This document shows positions 6,202 through 14,057 of a stretch of 20,618 nucleotides of DNA, in pieces. The stretch is from Parcubacteria group bacterium. Its GTDB lineage: Bacteria; Patescibacteriota; Minisyncoccia; Phycocordibacterales; UBA12088. The stretch's first letter is position 1. Each line of letters begins with the position of its first letter. The stretch is from positions 1 to 20,618 of the forward strand of contig JAKFXP010000036.1 of assembly GCA_021731325.1 (NCBI GenBank). Direction: 5' to 3'. A model generated the notes under the pieces. It had not been told where the DNA came from and did no database searches. It saw only the letters and a program-made list of their open reading frames with translations. The translations under genes were made by a program, and so were the position numbers.

Positions 6202-7395
6202 CTAGTGAGTAGATGAGCCTACTATACGTGCAAACACTTTTTCACGCATATCTTGAGTAATTGATTCCCAACGAAATTTCTGACAAACCATCTCGTGTGC
6301 CGTGTCAACCACAACACGTACCTGGTCTGGGTGCTCCATGATATCCATGACAGCAGCGGCGATATGTTCGGGATTGTCAGCGTCAACTACCCATCCGGTG
6401 GGCAATCGGTCAGGATTATGTGCACGATCAAACACAAAATCAGCAAGTCCTCCCACTTGGGTAGCCACCACCGGAATGCGACTCGCCATCGCGGATATGC
6501 CCGCGTTCCCGAGCCCCTCTGAGCGACTCGGCATCACAAAAATATCGAGCATACGCCGGTAGGTAGTAACCAGACTCCGATCAACCTGCCCCACAAAGAG
6601 CACTCTCTCTTGGAGCCCCAACTCAGTGACCAGCGTTTGATATAGTTGTTCTTCCGGACCACTTCCCACCACCAACAATTTGGTGTGACGAGGCAACAGG
6701 GTGAGCGCGCGAATAGTATCCTCCCATCCTTTTTGAAACACGAGCCGTGCAGTGTTGCCTAATAACACATCAGTCTTTGCCACCCCAAGATCTACCCGTG
6801 CCCGTAATCGTTCCGCGTCCGTGATACGTTCTTCAGCAAAGTCATTGGGGTTACCGCCATTATGCACTATCTCGACCGGCACCGAAGCATTGCGTAAGCG
6901 TGGCCAGGTGGCAAGATATGATGAAATCGCTTGAATCACCGTTGCATGACGAAACCCGTAATCAAGAACGGGAGTAAGTGGTGCAATAAACCACCGTTCA
7001 AATACTTTTTCATACGTATCACCGTCTTGTAACGTGAGGGCGTATGGCACCCGTACTCCAATAAGTCGTGCAAGCACAGTGGGAAAGAGCATGTACGTCA
7101 TCATAGCCCACATACTGTCAAAAGGTGCACGGCGATGTAATCGACGTGCAGCGAGTGCAGCGAGTGGAATAAAAAGTATCTTTGATATATACGTAGAACC
7201 AACCCCCACCCGGTGTACCGTTACATTACCTACTGTTTCAACCCGTGGTTGTGTTGGATCAAAAAGTAACGTAATGAGTTCAAATGATACGTCTGAAGGG
7301 TCAGTTCGATCGGTAATCTCGCGTATCGCTACTTCAGCACCACTCACATTATTTGGGTAATATGCCAGAGAAAATATGAGTATTCGCTTAGACAT
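6202..7395 (-). CDS. GT4-family glycosyltransferase
   Basis: A 397-aa GT-B enzyme. It begins MSKRILIFSLAYYPNNVSGAE, with the Gly-rich acceptor loop, and has a typical donor domain: NTARLVFQKGWED (about 214-226) and SRSEGLGNAGISAMASRIPVV. In this last motif E293 is present but the second Glu of E-x7-E is Ser301, which is unusual and may alter donor binding. An upstream in-frame start (7470) would overlap the divergent gene, whereas ATG 7395 has an extended -10 ending 6 nt away. It is followed after 1 nt by the alarmone hydrolase gene. Its likely role is assembly of a surface polysaccharide; the sugar is unknown. Confidence 0.88.
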   Translation of the reverse strand: MSKRILIFSLAYYPNNVSGAEVAIREITDRTDPSDVSFELITLLFDPTQPRVETVGNVTVHRVGVGSTYISKILFIPLAALAARRLHRRAPFDSMWAMMTYMLFPTVLARLIGVRVPYALTLQDGDTYEKVFERWFIAPLTPVLDYGFRHATVIQAISSYLATWPRLRNASVPVEIVHNGGNPNDFAEERITDAERLRARVDLGVAKTDVLLGNTARLVFQKGWEDTIRALTLLPRHTKLLVVGSGPEEQLYQTLVTELGLQERVLFVGQVDRSLVTTYRRMLDIFVMPSRSEGLGNAGISAMASRIPVVATQVGGLADFVFDRAHNPDRLPTGWVVDADNPEHIAAAVMDIMEHPDQVRVVVDTAHEMVCQKFRWESITQDMREKVFARIVGSSTH

Positions 7396-7401
7396 ACCAT
7401 C

Positions 7402-7410
7402 ACTATAGCA
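7402..7410 (-). promoter_or_regulatory. Extended -10 for the 6202-7395 glycosyltransferase, leaderless
   Basis: On the minus strand TGC-TATAGT ends 6 nt before ATG 7395. Together with the + strand -10 at 7420-7428 it packs two divergent promoters into a 40-bp intergenic region. Confidence 0.6.
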
Positions 7411-7419
7411 CATAAAGTA

Positions 7420-7428
7420 TGTTACAAT
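7420..7428 (+). promoter_or_regulatory. Extended -10 for the 7436-8515 glycosyltransferase, leaderless
   Basis: TGT-TACAAT ends 7 nt before ATG 7436; there is no Shine-Dalgarno in the 7 nt CGTAGCC. The -35 region is poor, as expected for an extended -10 promoter. Confidence 0.6.
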
Positions 7429-7435
7429 CGTAGCC

Positions 7436-8515
7436 ATGAAAGTACTGTATTTGTTTAACAAAGTACGCACGGGAACTGACGAAATTGAGAAGATTCAAAA
7501 AGGTCAATCGAACGATAATCAGTTCTTGGGGATGTTTCGGGTGCGCACGTATGGTATCGAAACAAATTTTATAGAAATAGAACAGTACATACCCAAAAAA
7601 CTTGCAACCTGGCTCCGGGTACACCTCTTAAATATTTGGTGGATTCATCTTCCTCTCCTCCCTCTCATGCGTCGGTATGACCTGGTGTTTTCCTCTACTG
7701 CGTACGGATCACTACTCGTCAAGTCGCTCCTTGGTTGGAAACGACCTAAGTGGATTATGATTGACTTTAATATCAGTGGTACCATTGGCAACGCAACACA
7801 ATTTCGTCAAAAAGTATTTAAGTGGGCAGTATCAAAATGTGATGGTATCGTGGCTATTAGTAAAGCTGAAGAAACTACGCTCAAAAAACTCTTTCCTCAC
7901 CTCAAAGACCGAATCGTGTTTCTATACGAAGGCGTAGATACCAACTTTTATAAACCGCTCGACCCTCCTCTTCCCGAAGAGGATATGATTCTCTCGGTCG
8001 GCCTTGACCCGAGTCGAGATTTTGAAACGCTCATCAAAGCAGCGGAGGGTCTCGATGTACAGGTTGTGCTCGCCACCAAACCCGAACACGTACAAAAATT
8101 TCAACCACTTCCCCCCAACGTTACCTCTCGCCTCTTTTCGCGCCAAGAAATGGTTGAACAGTATGCCAAAGCAAAAATTGTAGTGAACGGTCTCAACATG
8201 AAAGCGGACAATAACGATGCGATGGGTACGTTTTCGGTAGGTGGTGCGATGAGCATGGGTAAAGCGGTAATTGTCACCAAAACGCGTTCAATGGAATCGT
8301 ACATTGAGGATGGAGTGACGGGGGTATTTGTACCGGTGCGTAACCCTAGTGCGATGCGTACGGCAATTCAGGACTTACTTGCAGATGATACAAAGCGTGC
8401 AGCACTCGGCATAAACGCCCGTGCATTTATGATGGAACATGTCGATGCCGAGATATTTGCAAAAGGTTTGGCAACCTTTTTTAAAACAGTGTACGAAACT
8501 AATCGCGTCTCATAA
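7436..8515 (+). CDS. Glycosyltransferase, GT4-like
   Basis: A 359-aa protein with GT-B features. A central Rossmann stretch (ILSVGLDPSRDFETLIKAAEGL) starts the donor domain, and GGAMSMGKAVIVTKTRSMESYIEDGVTG corresponds to the nucleotide-sugar loop and the 'E/D-x-G-x-x-G' turn of GT4 enzymes. The usual E-x7-E is replaced (GTFSVGGAMSMG). The N-domain lacks the standard Gly-rich opening and starts MKVLYLFNKVRTG, so it is a divergent member. It is transcribed divergently from the previous glycosyltransferase and overlaps the convergent epimerase gene by 17 bp at its 3' end. Confidence 0.8.
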   Translation: MKVLYLFNKVRTGTDEIEKIQKGQSNDNQFLGMFRVRTYGIETNFIEIEQYIPKKLATWLRVHLLNIWWIHLPLLPLMRRYDLVFSSTAYGSLLVKSLLGWKRPKWIMIDFNISGTIGNATQFRQKVFKWAVSKCDGIVAISKAEETTLKKLFPHLKDRIVFLYEGVDTNFYKPLDPPLPEEDMILSVGLDPSRDFETLIKAAEGLDVQVVLATKPEHVQKFQPLPPNVTSRLFSRQEMVEQYAKAKIVVNGLNMKADNNDAMGTFSVGGAMSMGKAVIVTKTRSMESYIEDGVTGVFVPVRNPSAMRTAIQDLLADDTKRAALGINARAFMMEHVDAEIFAKGLATFFKTVYETNRVS

Positions 8516-9410
8516 CTCCCACACCTCCCCCTGCTTTGATATCGGCTATATACGCAACAAGGGTGTGCTGTTGCTTCCAACCAAGTGCTTCGAGGTTAGC
8601 GGTATCACAGGTCCCGGAAGATCGGGTTGATGCCGTTGCGGGAGCAAACTGTACCTCAAGTCCAAACAGATTGGCGACCTCGAGCAATGAAAGCACCTCT
8701 CGTGCACTGATACCATACTCGTCACGTCCACCTTTTTCTCCTACCAACAGAAGTGCTTGTACTGTATCGTACACGTGGGTGAATGCGCGGGTTTGTGCTC
8801 CTGTACCGTTTATCGTACAGGGTGTCTGGTTGAGATAACATTGTTTAAACGTTTCAATCACGGTACCGTACCCACCCTCAAACTGCCCGGCTCGTTCACG
8901 AGGACCGTACACGTTATAAAAATAAACGATGGAATACGGGAGATTATACCAACGTCCATAGTTGTGTATGTATTCGGTATTTGCAGCTTTACTCCATGAG
9001 TAGGGTGCACGATTTTTACCTTCTACCCCATCCGCACGCGCATCAGCAAATTTGGTTGAGGAGCCTGCATACACGAGCTTACAACCATGCGCACGCCAGT
9101 ACTCCAACACTCCATGGGTACCCTGCATGTTTAAGTCCCACAGTACATCTGGCTCTGTGAGACTCGGTGCCACTCGTGAGTATTCACCGAGGTGGTAGAT
9201 AGTGTCTACCACCTCGGGCACGAGTGTAACGATATCTTTGGTGTGCCCCGTGCGATATTCTGCACCCGACACATGGTTCGCTTCGCTTCCCGTGAAGTAG
9301 TTATCGAGCGAAATAACGCGATGTGAGGAGTCTTTGACAAGAGCTTCGATAAGGTGACTTCCCACAAAGCCCGCACCCCCGGTTACCAGAATAGTCTTTT
9401 GATCACCCAT
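8499..9410 (-). CDS. NAD-dependent sugar epimerase/dehydratase (extended SDR)
   Basis: A 303-aa extended short-chain dehydrogenase. Residues 8-20 (LVTGGAGFVGSHL) are the NAD-binding GxxGxxG loop; S117/S118 in YAGSSTKF and Y137-x3-K141 in YSWSK form the Ser-Tyr-Lys catalytic set; FYNVYGPRE is the usual sugar-binding strand. The family contains UDP-glucose 4-epimerases, UDP-glucuronate epimerases/decarboxylases and GDP-mannose dehydratases; the sequence does not let me choose. It would supply an NDP-sugar to the neighbouring glycosyltransferases. ATG 9410 is chosen over an upstream in-frame codon (9470) that overlaps the LTD gene, because TATACT ends 9 nt before it. The 3' end overlaps the convergent glycosyltransferase by 17 bp. 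Confidence 0.88.
   Translation of the reverse strand: MGDQKTILVTGGAGFVGSHLIEALVKDSSHRVISLDNYFTGSEANHVSGAEYRTGHTKDIVTLVPEVVDTIYHLGEYSRVAPSLTEPDVLWDLNMQGTHGVLEYWRAHGCKLVYAGSSTKFADARADGVEGKNRAPYSWSKAANTEYIHNYGRWYNLPYSIVYFYNVYGPRERAGQFEGGYGTVIETFKQCYLNQTPCTINGTGAQTRAFTHVYDTVQALLLVGEKGGRDEYGISAREVLSLLEVANLFGLEVQFAPATASTRSSGTCDTANLEALGWKQQHTLVAYIADIKAGGGVGVMRRD
9187..9217. repeat. 13-bp inverted repeat within the epimerase gene
   Basis: CCGAGGTGGTAGA (9187-9199) and TCTACCACCTCGG (9205-9217) are exact inverted copies around TAGTG. They encode EVVDTIYHLGE, which is a conserved epimerase strand ('VD-x-(I/V)YHL-A'), so it may be chance from codon choice. Confidence 0.6.
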
Positions 9411-9419
9411 AATGAGACC

Positions 9420-9425
9420 AGTATA
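9420..9425 (-). promoter_or_regulatory. -10 element for the epimerase gene, leaderless
   Basis: TATACT (9425-9420, minus strand) ends 9 nt before ATG 9410. TTGGTG lies 17 nt further upstream as a weak -35, inside the end of the LTD gene. Confidence 0.45.
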
Positions 9426-9450
9426 CCGATTTTTGCACCGCCCACCAACA

Positions 9451-10920
9451 TTACTCATCCTCACTCTCAATCACAAACCCCTCGATAATCTCGGCTCGCT
9501 CACGCCGTGCGAGCACGATAACACTGCCCGTGGTACCTGCAAGCGCTATGAGCCCGAGGAACCACCAGACAAGGGATGTCTTTTCATCACGTTCTTGAGC
9601 AGCGCGCTCCACTAGTCCTAAAGTCGCAGGGAGCGTAGACGTACCACCCTCCGGCACAACCGCGACTTCCTCCCCCTCTTCTACCGACTCCTCATCGAGC
9701 AGCAGCACATCAGAAACCACTTCTTCCAATTCTTCATCCTCTTCTTCGCTATCTAGTGACATACCCTGCTCTATATCATCTGCAGAAAATTGCGCGACTC
9801 GTACCCCGTCTGGAGTAAAAATACCTACACTCTGTGGATTATCCACCACAAGCTTCGTAGTACGGGACGAAAAACGAATACGGGCATCCTGTAATAGAAT
9901 CGTATCTTGAGGGATACGAAAGTAGCTATTCCCTGCCGCAAGCGCAAAGCGGGAAAGATCTACGTCATGTTCGCTCGCATTGGTAAGCTCTATCGAATCA
10001 CGGTCGGCGTGTGACACGGTAAGCGTAAGTGGTATGACCTGTACAATCGTGGTGTCCTCCGCTATCATAGCTGGCTTGAAGGTGTTCCGGGTAGCACGTA
10101 CGCGCACCACATACTCACCCGGGTAGGGGTAGGCGTGTACCACGCGCATGCCTTCTCCGGTAGTACCGTCCCCAAAGTTCCAGACGAGCGTATTCAGCTC
10201 GATAGGCTTCCCCCCTTCTTTGCGCACATCGGCAACAAAGGGGTGACGCGCTCCCGTAGCGACGGTACGTTCCTCACCAATATCAATACTGAGCGCCGGT
10301 TCAAGGAGAGCGGTTGCAGCAGGCGCCGGTGTCTCTTTTTTTGAAGAACCAGTCATTACCGGTTTTTTGGTACGCGATGAAGCATTCTCTGCACTACTAC
10401 TCACACCGTCCGCTGCCGCCTGATATGCCGTATCGTTACTCGATGCATTCTGTGCTCCTGGGGTGGCTACGGCCGTCACCCATCCCACTCCAGAACGTTG
10501 CAACGTGAGTTTTGCCGTATTATCACCCCCAACACCCCAATCTCCCGAACCATCTACCCTGTCAACCACCGTTCCGCTTACGTCTTTGAGTTCAAACACT
10601 TCTCCAGTATTCCCCATCGCGCCAGTATACAAGACTCCGGCAGGTACACCCGGTACCGTATCGTCACTCGTACGTTCAAGGAGAAAAAATCCTTGTGCGG
10701 ACAGAGTACCCGTGAGCGCAATGTTCGGCTGTCCGTCTGCCGCAGAGAGCGTCCATCCCTCAAGACTCACCGTATCTCCCGTATTGTGGAGCTCAATCCA
10801 CTCGGCGTTGGCATTGGCATTACTTCCCATCCATGCAATTTCACTAATAGTCACTTCCGCACGAAGTACCCCCGGTAGTGCGAGAAGAACCGACACTACA
10901 ATAGAGGTTTTGTGGTTCAT
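9451..10920 (-). CDS. Secreted, membrane-anchored lamin-tail/PKD domain protein
   Basis: A 489-aa protein. Residues 1-21 are a signal peptide (MNHKTSIVVSVLLALPGVLRA). Residues 22 to about 155 form a lamin-tail domain (VTISEIAWMGSNANANAEWI, then ELHN), followed by a Ser/Thr/Pro-rich linker. A PKD domain at about 222-295 has the signature VWNFGDGTTGEG and HAYPYPGEYVVRV. A second LTD-like domain follows (about 299-380), then a very acidic stretch (about 385-420), and a transmembrane helix at 449-470 with a basic stop-transfer (ARRER). It should be exported with the domains outside and a short cytoplasmic tail. It overlaps the ATPase gene by one base (TGATG), so it is translated with it and probably works with it. 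Ligands are unknown. Confidence 0.85.
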   Translation of the reverse strand: MNHKTSIVVSVLLALPGVLRAEVTISEIAWMGSNANANAEWIELHNTGDTVSLEGWTLSAADGQPNIALTGTLSAQGFFLLERTSDDTVPGVPAGVLYTGAMGNTGEVFELKDVSGTVVDRVDGSGDWGVGGDNTAKLTLQRSGVGWVTAVATPGAQNASSNDTAYQAAADGVSSSAENASSRTKKPVMTGSSKKETPAPAATALLEPALSIDIGEERTVATGARHPFVADVRKEGGKPIELNTLVWNFGDGTTGEGMRVVHAYPYPGEYVVRVRATRNTFKPAMIAEDTTIVQVIPLTLTVSHADRDSIELTNASEHDVDLSRFALAAGNSYFRIPQDTILLQDARIRFSSRTTKLVVDNPQSVGIFTPDGVRVAQFSADDIEQGMSLDSEEEDEELEEVVSDVLLLDEESVEEGEEVAVVPEGGTSTLPATLGLVERAAQERDEKTSLVWWFLGLIALAGTTGSVIVLARRERAEIIEGFVIESEDE

Positions 10921-13217
10921 CAGGTTAGATCTGGTTTGTCGACATGAATCAGCTGACGAAGTTCGGTATCGGGCATTTCAATCGATCCTAGCGTAGCGCG
11001 TACCGACGAGGGAGCGGTGTCCGTCACGTCCGTAATGGGAATGTGAATTTCTCGCTGGGTTACTGGTTCAGGAACATCAACTTCCTGAATGGGTATATGT
11101 CGCACGCGTTGCGGGGACCCAGCGGTCGAACCAACTACCTGCGGGGATGTGTTTGTAGATACCGATGCCTGAGAGGGTACCAATCCCAATCCCGCATGTT
11201 TCGTATGTATCGGTACCGAAACGGGAGGAGTATCGGGTATCAGTACTCCTGCGGTCGATGCTACGGTCGTCGTCTCGAGTGGTGCCTTTGTTTTTTGCAA
11301 GGTTGCAAGCAGATTTCGTAATTGTTCTTTACCCTCATTGGTCACACTCTTCCCATCATCCCGTGAGGGTCGCATCCCTTGGTGCGGTGGTACCGGGGTA
11401 CTTACTACCGTCGGTACTGGCTTGGGCGCCATACGGGCAAGTACCGCCCGCAAATCAGCAGCACTTTCTTGTTTTTTTTCGGGGGGAAGTGGTCGTGGGG
11501 GGGTGGAGGGACGACGAGCCCCCTCTTGCTCAGAAGCGGGAGGGCGTGTCACCGGTGCGGTTGGTGGTGCAGTTGCACGAGGAGCGACATACGTTCGTAC
11601 GTCTTGATGTGGAGCGTCATCCCGTCGTACATATTCTTCTCGTGGACGTATGGGGCGTTCAGGTGCTTGAGACCGTTGTGGGGAGGTGGTACCTCCTCCT
11701 GGTACCGATTCCGAGCGTGGTGGACGGGGGGAGAACGGGGGGCGATTTTGAGCAGCGGTCGGTGTATGAGCAGACCGCGCGTGCCCACTCTGTTGTGAAA
11801 ACGCAGGTCGCGATACTTCTTCAGTGTCCCGTACCGTGCGCCGCTCTTGGCGAGCAGCTTCTTTTGCCGGAGCCTCAGGATCTTCATATTTTTTTGCCAA
11901 CCAGTCGGTAATATTTTTTTCGACTTCTTCGCGCGGTTGCGAGAATTGCGCGCGTGATAATGCCACCGCTCGATCGCGATGCGATACCTCTGGCTCGGGA
12001 ATAGGGGGCATCGTAATAGCGCTAAACGGCTGCGAGGAAACACTATCGATCATAAGTTTGAGGTATATCTGACGCTGCCCAAGATTAACCAAATCGGGCG
12101 CCAAAAAAGTGGGTGAAAACTCTTTTTCAAGTACCTCGGCATCATACGCACCCACCCGAAACGCCATCATCGTGCCCACGTTACCAAACACCGCCGATGC
12201 AACTTCTTCTTCCATCTGTTCGATATACTGGTGGGCTATCGTGAGTGCAAGTTTGTATTTGCGCGCCTCGGAGAGAATATCGGCAAATGATTTGTTGGCA
12301 AAGTTTTGAAACTCGTCCACGTAGAGATAAAACGGTGCAATGTTGCGCATATTGCCCGCCGATACATCAGCACGACTCATGGCCGCAAGGTATATCTTGG
12401 TAATGAGCATAGAACCAAGTAGGTTCGCATTTCCCTCACCTACACGCCCCTTCGAGAGGTTTACAATAAAAATCTTTTTTTGATCCATGAGATCACGAAT
12501 ATTGAACGCACTCTGTTCCTGTCCAATCACGTTACGTACGAGTGCGTTGGATGCAAACTGCCCAATCTTGTTTTGAATAGCAGGCGTTGCCTCTTGCGCA
12601 TACCGATCGGTGTATTTACTGTACTCATCCACCCAAAACGACCGTACTGCGGGGTCACTTATCTTTGCGATAACATTCTTACGATACTCTTTATCAATAT
12701 ACATACGATTTACTCCCAAAAGAGTTGCACCGGGAAATTCAAGGAGTGACGCGAGCGTATTTTGCAAAATGTACGCCATGCGCGCACTCCATGCATCCAC
12801 CCATATCTTTTCAAAGGTACTCATGAGTCCTGCAACCACGAGGTGTCGCTTGTCTGCATCGACATTTTCGAGCACGTTAAACGAAATAGGGTACTGCATA
12901 TCAAACGGTGCAAAGTACAACACATCCTTTACGCGCTCTTCTGGTATATATTGCAATAGTTTTTCGGCAGTACCTCCGTGGGGGTCGATAAAACAAATAC
13001 CTTCACCATTTTGAATATCCTGCACTGCCATATTCTCGAGGAGGGTTGATTTACCCATTCCGGTCTTTCCAATCACGTACGTATGTCGTGAACGATCTTC
13101 ACGTTTAATACCAAACGGAGTACGTTGATTGCGAGTATCCGTTACCCCAAAGTACGTGATACGATTGTCGTCTTCTTGCGCGAGGTTTTGGGCAATAGAA
13201 AATTGGGGGATGGACAT
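10920..13217 (-). CDS. TraG/VirD4/HerA-like ATPase with disordered tail
   Basis: A 765-aa protein. The ATPase part (about 30-410) has Walker A IGKTGMGKST (49-58), Walker B FYLYVDEFQNF (296-306) with catalytic Glu, and a later AHQYIEQM sensor-like segment; it belongs to the DUF87/TraG-D group of FtsK-HerA pumps that move DNA or act in type IV secretion. No membrane helices are visible. Residues from about 430 are Pro/Arg/Ser/Thr-rich and probably disordered, with two short helical segments (DLRAVLARMAPKP; KEQLRNLLATLQK). A longer reading from 13364 would run through the terminator at 13291-13323, so ATG 13217 is chosen; TATACT ends 7 nt before it. The following gene is a secreted LTD-PKD protein, suggesting an envelope-linked machine (inference). 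Confidence 0.87.
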   Translation of the reverse strand: MSIPQFSIAQNLAQEDDNRITYFGVTDTRNQRTPFGIKREDRSRHTYVIGKTGMGKSTLLENMAVQDIQNGEGICFIDPHGGTAEKLLQYIPEERVKDVLYFAPFDMQYPISFNVLENVDADKRHLVVAGLMSTFEKIWVDAWSARMAYILQNTLASLLEFPGATLLGVNRMYIDKEYRKNVIAKISDPAVRSFWVDEYSKYTDRYAQEATPAIQNKIGQFASNALVRNVIGQEQSAFNIRDLMDQKKIFIVNLSKGRVGEGNANLLGSMLITKIYLAAMSRADVSAGNMRNIAPFYLYVDEFQNFANKSFADILSEARKYKLALTIAHQYIEQMEEEVASAVFGNVGTMMAFRVGAYDAEVLEKEFSPTFLAPDLVNLGQRQIYLKLMIDSVSSQPFSAITMPPIPEPEVSHRDRAVALSRAQFSQPREEVEKNITDWLAKKYEDPEAPAKEAARQERRTVRDTEEVSRPAFSQQSGHARSAHTPTAAQNRPPFSPRPPRSESVPGGGTTSPQRSQAPERPIRPREEYVRRDDAPHQDVRTYVAPRATAPPTAPVTRPPASEQEGARRPSTPPRPLPPEKKQESAADLRAVLARMAPKPVPTVVSTPVPPHQGMRPSRDDGKSVTNEGKEQLRNLLATLQKTKAPLETTTVASTAGVLIPDTPPVSVPIHTKHAGLGLVPSQASVSTNTSPQVVGSTAGSPQRVRHIPIQEVDVPEPVTQREIHIPITDVTDTAPSSVRATLGSIEMPDTELRQLIHVDKPDLT

Positions 13218-13224
13218 GACTCTT

Positions 13225-13230
13225 AGTATA
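13225..13230 (-). promoter_or_regulatory. -10 element for the ATPase operon, leaderless
   Basis: TATACT (13230-13225, minus strand) ends 7 nt before ATG 13217. No good -35 and no strong Shine-Dalgarno are present (AAGAG only). Confidence 0.5.
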
Positions 13231-13290
13231 CGGGAGTTAGGGGTATGGGTGTAGGGTAGCCAGTGAACGCTATGGGGGATAGTGACGTAT

Positions 13291-13323
13291 AAAAAAACCC
13301 CTGACCTATGGTAGGTCAGGGGT
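13291..13323 (-). terminator. Intrinsic terminator downstream of the 158-aa membrane protein
   Basis: On the minus strand a perfect 12-bp stem ACCCCTGACCTA (13323-13312)/TAGGTCAGGGGT (13308-13297) with loop CCA is followed by a run of T (13296-13291). It ends the transcript from 13980 and separates it from the ATPase operon. Confidence 0.93.
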
Positions 13324-13332
13324 GAAATGCAT

Positions 13333-13461
13333 CTAAGATACGCTGGGTGTGATGCGTGTGGCAATTATAATCCCAGATTGGTGTCGCTTGCCAACCTGTT
13401 CGGCGTATGCACCTAGGTGGACATAGATGCTAACCGACTCAACTCTACGGATGAGAAAGAT
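13333..13461 (-). CDS. Possible 42-aa small protein with AUC start codon
   Basis: A perfect Shine-Dalgarno (AAGGAGGTGATC, minus strand, 13474-13463) is followed, 6 nt after AGGAGG, by ATC at 13461 and 41 further sense codons to TAG at 13335-13333. No ATG, GTG or TTG occurs in this frame; a TGA lies inside the Shine-Dalgarno. The product would contain SIYVHLGAYAEQVGKRHQSG, a plausible helix with balanced charges, then IIIATRITPSVS. The frame sits between the membrane-protein gene and the terminator, so it is on the transcript. AUC/AUU starts are known, for example in infC. It could also be a gene whose ATG mutated, or a chance frame. Confidence 0.3.
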   Translation of the reverse strand: MFLIRRVESVSIYVHLGAYAEQVGKRHQSGIIIATRITPSVS

Positions 13462-13503
13462 AGATCACCTCCTTTTTGTTATAACTCCACCAAAAAAGGT
13501 AGT

Positions 13504-13980
13504 CTATACCGACGCTTCATCTCGTTGCACTTTTTCACAGAACCAGGTAAGTACTGGCAGTGCGGTAGCAAACACGATAAAAGATATCAAATGAAGGGTA
13601 CTTTGTTTCTGTTGCGCCAATACGATAGCACACATAAAAAGAGCTCCCAGCATATACCGACCGAGATAAAACAGAGCGGGTAAGCGATTATCGAGTTGAC
13701 TAGTGTATCCCACAAGTGCGATGGTCACCACCCAATATAAACCTATGCTGTAGGGATGTGCAGACCCCTCAATAACCATAATGCCGAATATAATCAAGGA
13801 ACTGGTTATTCCATAGAGCATCGTTGCATACTCTTTGGTGTTAAACCCAAGAAAGACAAACCACACAATTCCCACCACGATACCTATCGAGTGGTTGGTG
13901 GAGGGGTTGGTATAACAAAAGAGATATTCAGTAAAAAGTAACGCGGGTACCACCAGTGCTTCAAGTACCATTTTATTCAT
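13504..13980 (-). CDS. Small integral membrane protein, 158 aa
   Basis: I do not recognise a family. About five hydrophobic helices are visible: near the N-terminus (VLEALVVPALLFTEYLF), then IGIVVGIVWFVFLGF, MLYGITSSLIIFGIMVI, IGLYWVVTIALVGY, and a C-terminal pair (LGALFMCAIVLA and ISFIVFATALPVLTWF). It ends with a short charged tail (CEKVQRDEASV). It resembles DUF2568/YrdB-like small membrane proteins only in general character, so I give no name. ATG 13980 has a strong Shine-Dalgarno (GAGGAGGG) 4-5 nt upstream; an in-frame start 16 codons earlier lacks one. It has its own near-consensus promoter and a strong terminator, so it is a separate transcription unit. Confidence 0.75.
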   Translation of the reverse strand: MNKMVLEALVVPALLFTEYLFCYTNPSTNHSIGIVVGIVWFVFLGFNTKEYATMLYGITSSLIIFGIMVIEGSAHPYSIGLYWVVTIALVGYTSQLDNRLPALFYLGRYMLGALFMCAIVLAQQKQSTLHLISFIVFATALPVLTWFCEKVQRDEASV

Positions 13981-14057
13981 GATGCCCTCCTCTGACGAGT
14001 GCCAGTGATAAACATAACCACAAGACATGCCTGAAACAGACGTCTTACCTGGACGTG

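Noticed and set aside
10463..10996. A 177-codon + strand ORF opposite the LTD gene.
   Set aside because: Antisense shadow; the minus frame has signal peptide, LTD and PKD domains.
11165..11911. A 248-codon + strand ORF opposite the ATPase tail.
   Set aside because: It is the antisense shadow of the Pro/Arg/Ser-rich tail; composition is Val/Arg/Pro-biased without domains or a Shine-Dalgarno, while the minus strand protein is well supported.
13218..13364. N-terminal 49-residue extension of the ATPase reading frame.
   Set aside because: It would be translated through a strong intrinsic terminator (13291-13323), has no Shine-Dalgarno, and shows no domain-like sequence.
13327..13416. A 29-codon + strand ORF with a Cys-x2-Cys pair (GCDACGNY).
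   Set aside because: Its only Shine-Dalgarno-like bases lie in the terminator stem, and it is antisense to the transcribed 3' region of the membrane-protein gene.
13463..13476. GATCACCTCCTTTT on the + strand resembles the 3' end of 16S rRNA.
   Set aside because: Similarity stops at the anti-Shine-Dalgarno; the preceding bases do not match helix 45. It is better read as a Shine-Dalgarno on the minus strand.
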